The notes under the pieces are model-generated. The model did not search any database and was not told the DNA's origin. It worked only from the letters and a program-made list of their open reading frames with translations. From positions 1-5,854 of the forward strand of contig JAJFIE010000079.1 in NCBI GenBank assembly GCA_021775275.1: DNA of 5,854 nucleotides. Direction: 5' to 3'. The translations under genes were made by a program, and so were the position numbers. This document shows, one piece after another, positions 1 to 5,343 of the stretch; position 1 is the stretch's first letter; every line of letters starts with the position of its first letter. The stretch is from Rhodospirillales bacterium. Its GTDB lineage: Bacteria; Pseudomonadota; Alphaproteobacteria; Rhodospirillales; Casp-alpha2.

Positions 1-23
1 GAGGAGTGTTCGCTTCTGTTCCC

Positions 24-1145
24 ATGGATAGCAATGCACCTGATGAAAATTCCCATGGGCGCTCCGGGATCAGACACAAAACATGGATAAGGCTGGGCGT
101 GTGCCTTGCCGCCGTGTGCCTGCTCTATTCGGTATTCTGGCTGATCGTCGCCAATCGCGCTCTTGATGCACTGGCGACCTGGGCCGAAGGGCAGCGTCAG
201 GCTGGATATGAAGTTCGATGGGATAGTGTTGAAATGTCCGGCTACCCTTTCCGGCTGATCGCGGAACTGGACCAGCCCCGGATTAATGGACCCCGGATGA
301 ACGGGCGTGCGCAATGGCAGTGGGCGGGTAATGCTGTGACTGTATCCGGGCACCCGTGGTCGTGGGCCGCGCTTAGCCTGAATGCACCCGGCCATCATAC
401 CCTCACCATGGTCGAAGATAGTGAAGCCGCAGAACGGGTAATCATCATGGATGCCGGGGCGTTGAGCGTGGACGCCCAATTCCAGAATGGTCACTGGCAA
501 AAAATCAATGTGGCGGTTGGTGATATGAAGGTTAGCGAAGACGACCGTGTGGTTGTGGAATCGACGCGACTTTTCGGTGCGCTGACGCGGCAGAACATGG
601 CCGATGCAGACGAGCGCACTCGGACCGGAACCCTTCGGCTTGAGGTTGATAACCTTGATTTGCGAATTCTCGACAAAAACCTGATACGGATTGCCGGGTC
701 CGTCGTCCGGTATGGTGCACTGAATATGGAATTTTACGGGCCGCTACCGGATGATCTTGCGGCGCATTCCCTCGCTGTTTGGCGCGACGCGGGCGGCGTG
801 GCTGAAGTGCGGCGGTTGCTGGTCAATTACGGCGCTCCGGGGTCGGATTTGGGTCTGAATCTGGGGCTGGATGCAAGCGGGACGCTGGCTCTGGACAGTC
901 AATTGCAGCCCGTCGGCTCCTTCGTGGCGCGACTGGACGGGTTTTCCGACGCCATTGATGCCCTGCGTGTGGCGGGAATGATCAGTGACGGTAACGCCCT
1001 GACGGCCAAACTGGTGCTTGGCGCCTTGGCAAAAAGAGACGCCACCACCGGCGAAACCCGCCTTTCCCTGCCCATTACTGTGCAGGACCGCACCCTTTAT
1101 GCCGGGTCTCTGGTCGTGACAAAGCTGCCAGACATTTCCTGGTAA
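24..1145 (+). CDS. DUF2125 family membrane-anchored protein
   Basis: The family has no established biochemical function. One hydrophobic segment near the N-terminus (LGVCLAAVCLLYSVFWLIV, about residues 24-43 from this start), preceded by Arg/Lys/His residues, fits a single signal anchor with the large C-terminal part in the periplasm. The family pattern follows: a Trp/Arg-rich stretch (ALATWAEGQRQAGYEVRW), then GYPFRL, and near the C-terminus LDSQLQPVGSFVARLDGF. The length of 373 aa is normal for the family. I chose ATG 24; GTG at 6 is in frame and the frame is open to the window edge, so the true start could be 6 or further upstream. No well-placed Shine-Dalgarno precedes ATG 24; GAGGAG at 1-6 is 17 nt away. 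It ends with TAA, 40 nt before the YqgE-like gene on the same strand. The family assignment is fairly secure; the role is not known. Confidence 0.85.
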   Translation: MDSNAPDENSHGRSGIRHKTWIRLGVCLAAVCLLYSVFWLIVANRALDALATWAEGQRQAGYEVRWDSVEMSGYPFRLIAELDQPRINGPRMNGRAQWQWAGNAVTVSGHPWSWAALSLNAPGHHTLTMVEDSEAAERVIIMDAGALSVDAQFQNGHWQKINVAVGDMKVSEDDRVVVESTRLFGALTRQNMADADERTRTGTLRLEVDNLDLRILDKNLIRIAGSVVRYGALNMEFYGPLPDDLAAHSLAVWRDAGGVAEVRRLLVNYGAPGSDLGLNLGLDASGTLALDSQLQPVGSFVARLDGFSDAIDALRVAGMISDGNALTAKLVLGALAKRDATTGETRLSLPITVQDRTLYAGSLVVTKLPDISW

Positions 1146-1185
1146 ACAGTGACAAATCCCCCGGTTTTTCTGCTATCATTTTCCC

Positions 1186-1848
1186 ATGTCAATGGTTTCG
1201 GATTGTTCACTTGCGCGGTGGTTGTGCAGATCGTTGCGGATCGGGTTGTTTGTCTTGTGCACGGGATTTGCCTCGCTGACCGTTGAGGCTGGCGAAGCCT
1301 CCTATTCAGGACCGTATCTGACCGGACGGTTGCTCGTCGCAGCGGAAACCATGTCTGATCCATTGTTCGAGCATACGGTTATTCTGATACTGGAACATGA
1401 TCCGTCCGGCGCATTCGGCGTGGTGCTCAATCGGGCCATCGCCACGGGACCGCTGGGCAGCCTGTTAACCGGGTTCGGCATGGAACTGGATGTGGTTGAT
1501 GAGGCGGCAATGTCACGCGATATCGAGCTTCGCCAGGGCGGGCCGGTGGAGCCCGACAGCGCCATGGCCATCCACTCGGCGGAATTTCACGATAGTGGCA
1601 GCTACGATGTGGGTGGTGGACTGGCGTGGACGCTGGACTCCACCGTTCTCGAAGCTGCGGCGGCGGGCCGGGGACCCGACAAGTTGCTGGTTTTTTTCGG
1701 ATATGCGGGATGGGCCAGTGGACAACTGGAAAAGGAAATCAGTCAGGGCGGCTGGCTTGATGGCGACGCAGATGCGGCCATTGTTTTTGGAACGCCGGTA
1801 GATGATCTCTACGCCACGGCGCTGGATGCGGCGGGGCTGTCGCTTTAA
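1186..1848 (+). CDS. YqgE/AlgH family protein (DUF179, UPF0301) with N-terminal signal-like extension
   Basis: The core from about residue 43 carries the family blocks in order: PYLTGRLLVA, DPLFEHTVILILEHD, GAFGVVLNRA, the QGGPV turn (about 122-126), and the C-terminal FFGYAGWASGQLEKEI block followed by GGWL. The molecular role is unsettled; AlgH was historically linked to alginate regulation in Pseudomonas. Family members are usually about 185-190 aa and start close to the YLTG block. This one is 220 aa. Its first ~38 residues have Arg at about 11, 15 and 18, then a hydrophobic run (IGLFVLCTGFASLTV) and a possible signal peptidase I site near VEA-GEA. That suggests export, an inference. ATG 1186 has no visible Shine-Dalgarno; ATG 1192 is the alternative. 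It lies 40 nt after the DUF2125 stop and may be co-transcribed with it. Family call is strong; exported location is moderate. Confidence 0.92.
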   Translation: MSMVSDCSLARWLCRSLRIGLFVLCTGFASLTVEAGEASYSGPYLTGRLLVAAETMSDPLFEHTVILILEHDPSGAFGVVLNRAIATGPLGSLLTGFGMELDVVDEAAMSRDIELRQGGPVEPDSAMAIHSAEFHDSGSYDVGGGLAWTLDSTVLEAAAAGRGPDKLLVFFGYAGWASGQLEKEISQGGWLDGDADAAIVFGTPVDDLYATALDAAGLSL

Positions 1849-2201
1849 GGCCAAATAGTCAGGATCAAGTAACCAAGGCAGGGTCCAAACGCGAAAAGCG
1901 ACCCTGCCAGTTGCCTGACGGAGCCGCTTTTCATCAGAATTCCTTCATTCCCCGAAGGGTCCCTGGGAAAACCGATAGTTCCGGTGACTTGGATTTACCT
2001 TGCGGCGCTTCTTTGCCTCCTGAACCAACAATAGAATATCAAACAAAATTTTCGCCAACAACCGTGATTCGATCCACAACCCTGTGGAACCCGGGGATAA
2101 ATGGCGTCTGACGTGGGCGGGGTCATTGTTTTCGTGCCAAGATCATTATGGATCAATCTGAACAGGCGGACGCCATGGAGGCAAGAGGGGGGAGACGCGT
2201 C
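1849..2201. other. Intergenic region without a convincing gene
   Basis: About 350 bases with no supported coding sequence. A plus-strand frame opens with TTG at 1911 and runs 66 codons to 2111, but it lacks a Shine-Dalgarno and any recognisable motif. The stretch around 2025-2080 is visibly more AT-rich than the flanking genes. It contains a 9-bp stem-loop at 1877-1908, a 6-bp inverted repeat TCCACA/TGTGGA at 2074-2089, and a copy of TGACGTGG at 2109-2116 that recurs in the inverted repeat upstream of the usp gene. It may hold the 3' end of the YqgE transcript and an upstream regulatory region. Confidence 0.5.
1877..1908 (+). terminator. Stem-loop 28 nt after the yqgE-like stop; possible terminator without U-tract
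   Basis: GGCAGGGTC (1877-1885) and GACCCTGCC (1900-1908) form a perfect 9-bp GC-rich stem around a 14-nt loop. Its position just after the stop at 1848, with no gene following for about 300 bases, suits transcription termination or 3'-end protection. The sequence right after the stem (AGTTGCCTGACGG) has no run of T, so a classical intrinsic terminator is not supported. The stem is directly visible; its role is inferred. Confidence 0.45.
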
Positions 2202-2285
2202 ATGGGACTGACAGGTGTGGCAAGTCTGCCCATGTATGACATTCCGGAAATATCCAATAATTTGACCCACGTCATGGCGCTTTGA
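2202..2285 (+). other. 27-codon ORF with strong Shine-Dalgarno; possible leader peptide or gene remnant
   Basis: ATG 2202 is preceded by a purine-rich AGGGGGGAG (2186-2194) ending 7 nt upstream, one of the best ribosome sites in the window. The frame runs 27 codons to TGA 2283-2285. Residues 5-16 read GVASLPMYDIPE. As I recall the family, this resembles the extreme N-terminus of PhnD-type (PF12974) phosphate/phosphonate-like binding proteins, often of the form (I/A)ASLPMYDxPE. After about residue 17 the resemblance stops. The frame is also open to an upstream ATG at 2148 (45 codons), but that ATG has no ribosome site. The stop codon lies in the loop of the inverted repeat 2267-2296. It could be a degraded gene start, a leader peptide for the downstream usp gene, or chance. 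Confidence 0.28.
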
Positions 2286-2296
2286 CCATGACGTGG
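2267..2296. promoter_or_regulatory. Perfect 11-bp inverted repeat upstream of the first usp gene; candidate operator or attenuator
   Basis: CCACGTCATGG (2267-2277) and CCATGACGTGG (2286-2296) are perfect reverse complements around an 8-nt spacer (CGCTTTGA). The element ends 41 nt before the usp ATG. TTTGACC occurs twice across it, at 2261-2267 and 2281-2287. A good sigma70-like -10 hexamer, TATGAT (2298-2303), begins 2 nt after the repeat, but no matching -35 sits at 16-18 bp. If that -10 is used, the repeat would cover the -35 zone, as a repressor site or a site for an activator that replaces -35 contacts. As RNA it would be a stable hairpin, without a U-tract. The repeat is certain; the function is inferred. 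Confidence 0.5.
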
Positions 2297-2337
2297 ATAT
2301 GATTGGTGCGTGGAAAACACCTGTTGGAGGACTTGCC

Positions 2338-2862
2338 ATGTTCACCAAAATCGCTGTCGCCACGGATGGTTCGCCTCTGGCGCGGAAAGCCGTGCAAACC
2401 GCCGCTGATCTTGCTGCAAAGTGTGACTCGGAACTGACGGTGCTTCACGTGTTAATGCACGGGGAGCCACCGGAAGAGATGAAACGGATGGCCAGGGTCG
2501 AACATCTGATTGTCGATGAGCCACAATCCCAATTGGCAATTGACGATATTCCCACCCAGATGATTGCGGCGCGGGCGGATGTTGAACGGCATCGCTTCGA
2601 TCACGAAATCGTCGCCGCCATGGGGCAGAAGGTTTTCGAGCAGGCAAAGTACTAGGCCCAGGAATCCGGCGCCGCGGCGGTCCGGGGAGAGGTCCTGGAC
2701 GGGGAGTCCGGAGAGCAAATCGTTTCCGCCGCCAAACGCATCGGCGCCGATCTTGTCGTCCTTGGCAGCCGTGGCCTGGGTCCGGTGGAAGGCCTGTTCA
2801 TGGGCAGTGTGTCGCGGAAGGTTTCGCAAGAGTCCGAGTGTGCCTGTCTGATCGTCAAGTGA
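2338..2862 (+). pseudogene. Universal stress protein (UspA family) interrupted by in-frame TAG at codon 106
   Basis: The frame from ATG 2338 to TGA 2860-2862 is 174 codons and encodes a UspA-fold nucleotide-binding protein, except that codon 106 (2653-2655) is TAG. Before it are beta1 with VATDGS (Asp10 is the usual adenine-contacting Asp), LTVLHVL, and the PPEEMKRM motif (44-51). After it comes IGADLVVLGSRGLG with the ATP-binding pattern G-2x-G-9x-G-S at Gly143, Gly146, Gly156 and Ser157, ending CACLIVK. No frameshift is needed. The paralog at 2977 aligns over the same 174 positions without gaps and has Lys (AAG) at 106, so one base change would explain the stop. A product ending at 105 would lack the phosphate-binding loop. 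The start is set by GGAGG at 2326-2330, 7 nt upstream, and by the paralog. Possible explanations are a recent pseudogene, stop-codon readthrough or suppression, or a sequencing error. Confidence 0.88.
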
Positions 2863-2930
2863 TGCCGGTGGCGGACAATACCCTGGCATGAAATCAGACC
2901 CATAGATGCTTCGGAAAAAGAGTGTTATCG

Positions 2931-2966
2931 TGTTTGTCCGGAACGAAACCATTCCTGTGACAAACA
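2931..2966 (+). promoter_or_regulatory. Imperfect stem-loop abutting the ribosome site of the second usp gene
   Basis: TGTTTGTC (2931-2938) pairs perfectly with GACAAACA (2959-2966). Inside it GGAA (2940-2943) pairs with TTCC (2952-2955) across an 8-nt loop, leaving a one-versus-three nucleotide internal bulge. The 3' arm ends at the first base of AGAGG (2966-2970), the Shine-Dalgarno for ATG 2977. It could be an operator or an mRNA hairpin that modulates translation. The pairing is visible; the function is inferred. Confidence 0.38.
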
Positions 2967-2976
2967 GAGGTAATTC

Positions 2977-3501
2977 ATGATTTCCAATATTGTTCTTGCG
3001 ACTGACGGCTCTGATCATGCCCAGCATGCTCTCGATGTGGGGATCGATATGGCGGCGAAATACGGCGCCAGGCTGACGCTTGTTCATGTCCTGACCCATG
3101 ACCATCCGCCGGAAGAAATGAAGCGAATGGTCGAGGTCGAGCACATGGCCGATGCGGCGCCGGTTCACAATAGTGAACAAGGCGGTATTTCAATGAAGCT
3201 GGGGCGGGCGCTCCGTATTGGTTATCAGGAAGACAGGGATGGCCGGGCTATCGTTGCCCTGGGCGAGAAAATCCTGAAAGCGGCGACCAGGAAGGCCAGT
3301 GAAGCCGGTGTCAAGGATATCGAGACAGAAATCCACTCAGGCGACTACGCAAACTGCATTATCGACGTGGCCAACAAACTGGACGCCGACATGATTGTCA
3401 TGGGCCGTCGGGGACTTAGCAATCTGAAAGGTTTCGTTACCGGCAGTGTGTCGCACAAGGTTTCCCAACGAGCCGGTTGCTCGGTCCTTACCGTGAAATA
3501 A
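2977..3501 (+). CDS. Universal stress protein (UspA family), ATP-binding type
   Basis: A 174-aa single-domain USP, cytoplasmic and probably dimeric. Proteins of this family bind ATP or related nucleotides and help cells survive stress or energy limitation; the specific role here is not known. Beta1 reads NIVLATDGSDHAQHAL with Asp10. LTLVHVLTHDHPPEEMKRM follows, then a central stretch at about 56-90 that makes it longer than the usual 140-150 aa. The C-terminal half has LDADMIVMGRRGL and G-2x-G-9x-G-S at Gly143, Gly146, Gly156 and Ser157, which marks the ATP-binding subgroup, then CSVLTVK. ATG 2977 has AGAGG (2966-2970) 6 nt upstream. It starts 114 nt after the end of the interrupted paralog, with a stem-loop before it, so it may have its own promoter. 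It appears intact and could cover for the damaged copy. Confidence 0.95.
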   Translation: MISNIVLATDGSDHAQHALDVGIDMAAKYGARLTLVHVLTHDHPPEEMKRMVEVEHMADAAPVHNSEQGGISMKLGRALRIGYQEDRDGRAIVALGEKILKAATRKASEAGVKDIETEIHSGDYANCIIDVANKLDADMIVMGRRGLSNLKGFVTGSVSHKVSQRAGCSVLTVK

Positions 3502-3515
3502 CGGCCTGCGTCCGG

Positions 3516-4472
3516 ATGATGCCCGAGGGTACGCAGCCTGCCCGATCTGCCCCGTGTGCGCCCTGCGCCCCGAATGGCGCGGCGTCACCGGTGATCACGT
3601 ACCGGCGCGGGGTGTGTCTGGTGTTGTTTGCCGGTGTGCTGTGGTCATCCATGGGGCTTGGCATCCGGTATATGGAAATTGCCAACGTCTGGCAGATTCT
3701 GTTTTACCGCTCGCTTGCCCTGGCCCCGTTTTTGTTTCTGGTCATTGCCTTCCGGTCCGGCGGCAAGCCGCTGCCCGTCATTCGCAAGGCCGGGCTGGCG
3801 GGCATTATTGGCGGACTGGGGCTGGTCTTCGCTTTCACCGGCGGGATCTTCGCCATCCAGACCACGTCGGTCGCCAACGCCATGTTTCTGTTCGCCACGG
3901 CGCCCTTTATGGCGGCGTTGCTCGGATGGTTTATCCTGCGCGAAAGGGTCCGCAAAGCCACCTGGATCGCCATGGCTGTCGCCGTCACGGGCATTTCGGT
4001 CATGGTCTGGGAAGGCGTGTCGCTGGGCTACATGATCGGCAATCTGGCGGCCATGGCCTCTGCGCTGGGGTTTGCGATCTTTACCATAGCACTCCGCTGG
4101 CGGAAGCTCGAAGACATGATGCCGACGGTATTTCTGGGCGGAATCTTCGCGCTGATCACGGCGGGCATTGTCTGTTATTCAGACGGATATACGCTGGATA
4201 TTCCGCTTAACGACATCCTGATAGCCCTGTCGCTGGGCGTGTTTCAGGTTGGCGCCGGCCTGACCGTTTATACCATGGGATCCAGGGTCGTTCCGGCAGG
4301 GGAACTGGCGCTTCTGTCCATGACGGAGGTCGTGCTCGGGCCTGTCTGGGTGTGGATGGCGCTTGGCGAGACCGCAGAATTCTACACGTTACTAGGGGGC
4401 GCAATTCTGCTGGCCGCCATCGCCGGAAATGCGCTTTCGGGTCTCCGGCGCAAGCCGGTGCCTATCCTTTGA
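3516..4472 (+). CDS. EamA/DMT-superfamily permease (RhaT-like), ten membrane segments
   Basis: Inner-membrane protein with the two-repeat EamA architecture: about five hydrophobic helices, then five more. Helix 1 is near residues 31-50 (GVCLVLFAGVLWSSMGLG). The family pattern FYRSLALAPFLFL follows helix 2, and the first repeat has TSVANAMFLFATAPFMAALLGWFILRE. The second repeat has GAGLTVYTMGSRVVPAGELALLSMTEVVLGPVWVWMALGE. Members export or import amino acids, nucleosides and other small metabolites; the substrate cannot be read here. The start is uncertain. ATG 3516 gives 318 aa but no Shine-Dalgarno is seen; ATG 3519 is equivalent, GTG 3591 is possible, and TTG 3477 would overlap the usp gene by 25 nt. 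The N-terminus before helix 1 is rich in Pro, Ala and Cys (SAPCAPCAP), unusual for the family, which makes the later start credible. It ends 4 nt before the convergent oxygenase gene. Confidence 0.9.
   Translation: MMPEGTQPARSAPCAPCAPNGAASPVITYRRGVCLVLFAGVLWSSMGLGIRYMEIANVWQILFYRSLALAPFLFLVIAFRSGGKPLPVIRKAGLAGIIGGLGLVFAFTGGIFAIQTTSVANAMFLFATAPFMAALLGWFILRERVRKATWIAMAVAVTGISVMVWEGVSLGYMIGNLAAMASALGFAIFTIALRWRKLEDMMPTVFLGGIFALITAGIVCYSDGYTLDIPLNDILIALSLGVFQVGAGLTVYTMGSRVVPAGELALLSMTEVVLGPVWVWMALGETAEFYTLLGGAILLAAIAGNALSGLRRKPVPIL
4445..4458. terminator. Short hairpin at the convergent gene junction; weak candidate terminator
   Basis: CCGGC (4445-4449) and GCCGG (4454-4458) form a 5-bp GC stem closed by GCAA, a GNRA-type tetraloop, inside the last codons of the permease. 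On the plus strand it is followed by TGCCTATCCTTTG, mildly pyrimidine-rich but without a U-tract. With only 4 nt between the two convergent stops, any terminator must lie inside coding sequence, and this is the only compact hairpin I see there. Low confidence. Confidence 0.2.
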
Positions 4473-4476
4473 AGCC

Positions 4477-5343
4477 TTACGCCTCGTCGTCCTGATGCGC
4501 AAAGATCGATGTGTATCCTCCGGACCAGTCCGGTGGCAGGCGAAGCGTCACCGGATCGTGCCGGGCGTGGCTCGGCGGTTGGCCGCGAACGATTTCGCCG
4601 TGATGGCTGCTCGGATAGGCCGGTGCGGTATAGGGCAGGGCGTCGGCGGCGTTATAGCCCAATATAAGAACCGGGCGGCCAACGGGGCTGTCGTTGCGTT
4701 TTGATCCATGTACGGTGACGCCATGGTGGATGGTCACCGTCCCGGCGGGGCCGGTAAGCTCGCGCGCCGTATCGAGGGCGATTTTGTCATGGTCGGCGTC
4801 GTCAATGTAGCCGGTCCATTCACCGTCCGGCCCGTAGTGGTCGAACACCGGCCCGGTATGCGAGCGCGGGATGACCTGTAGCGGCCCTTGTTCGGGCGTA
4901 ACGTCTTCCAGCGCCACCAGCACCTGCATGGGCGTCAGGTTGGTGTGGGGATAGAACGGGATGTCCTGATGCCATTTGACGGCCTGACCGCCGCCGGCCC
5001 ATTTGTAGTTGCTGATGCATTCGCGGAAGGTCACGTCCGGTCCCACCAGATCGGCGACCACATCGGGCAGCACGCTATTGCGGGCGAAATCCCAGAACAC
5101 CGGATTGAGATCATCGAGAAAGGCAACGCGCCGAAGCCGGGGCGCATCGGCGGTGTGGCCGTCCTCCAGATCAAACGTGCCGTCTGACCGGGTGAGGTTT
5201 CGTGACTGTTCGACGAGCGCCGCCATGGCGTCCTTCAGTCTGCCGATCCACTCAGGCCCGATCAGACCGGGCAGGCACAGATAGCCCTGTTCGCGGTAGA
5301 AGCCGGCCTGTTCGGCGTCGAGGACAGAATCAGTCGATGACAT
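4477..5343 (-). CDS. Phytanoyl-CoA dioxygenase (PhyH)-family Fe(II)/2-oxoglutarate oxygenase
   Basis: A 288-aa cytoplasmic oxygenase with the PhyH double-stranded beta-helix layout. The N-terminus reads FYREQGYLCLPGLI, typical of the family. The iron facial triad is visible as WHQD (His125, Asp127) and VHGS (His212), and Arg223 in SPVGRPVLILGY is the likely 2-oxoglutarate carboxylate ligand. EDVTPEQGPLQVIPRSH (about 146-162) is the family's conserved pre-helix block. These enzymes hydroxylate small substrates with loss of CO2 from 2-oxoglutarate. The substrate is not evident. It does not carry the WHSDFETWH-type signature I associate with ectoine hydroxylase EctD. ATG 5343 is supported by GAGG (complement of 5349-5352) 5 nt upstream. 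It overlaps the end of the M24 gene by 14 nt, which indicates an operon with coupled translation, and converges on the permease. Confidence 0.92.
   Translation of the reverse strand: MSSTDSVLDAEQAGFYREQGYLCLPGLIGPEWIGRLKDAMAALVEQSRNLTRSDGTFDLEDGHTADAPRLRRVAFLDDLNPVFWDFARNSVLPDVVADLVGPDVTFRECISNYKWAGGGQAVKWHQDIPFYPHTNLTPMQVLVALEDVTPEQGPLQVIPRSHTGPVFDHYGPDGEWTGYIDDADHDKIALDTARELTGPAGTVTIHHGVTVHGSKRNDSPVGRPVLILGYNAADALPYTAPAYPSSHHGEIVRGQPPSHARHDPVTLRLPPDWSGGYTSIFAHQDDEA

Noticed and set aside
1186..1260. Lipoprotein signal in the YqgE-like protein (Cys in FVLC)
   Set aside because: The residues before Cys do not match the L-[AS]-[GA]-C lipobox, and the hydrophobic region continues beyond the Cys.
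1911..2111. 66-codon plus-strand ORF in the intergenic region
   Set aside because: It starts with TTG, has no Shine-Dalgarno, no recognisable motif, and a composition like translated noncoding DNA.
2653..2655. Pyrrolysine insertion at the usp TAG
   Set aside because: No pyl genes are visible in the window, the paralog has ordinary Lys there, and USP proteins are not known pyrrolysine proteins; a nonsense change or sequence error is simpler.
2862..2889. Hairpin ATGCCGG/CTGGCAT at the end of the first usp frame, considered as a terminator
   Set aside because: The 7-bp stem includes one G-U pair, has a 14-nt loop and no following U-tract, so it is too weak to call.
2452..3180. 242-codon minus-strand ORF spanning both usp genes
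   Set aside because: It lies antisense to two clear USP reading frames and its translation has no family features; long antisense frames are common in GC-rich genes.
3554..4210. 218-codon plus-strand ORF in another frame over the permease
   Set aside because: The permease frame shows clear EamA helices; this frame is rich in Arg, His and Gly, as expected of an out-of-frame shadow.
4477..5343. Ectoine hydroxylase EctD as the identity of the PhyH-family gene
   Set aside because: The iron-site region reads WHQDIPFYPH rather than the EctD-type WHSDFETWH signature, so the more general family name is kept.
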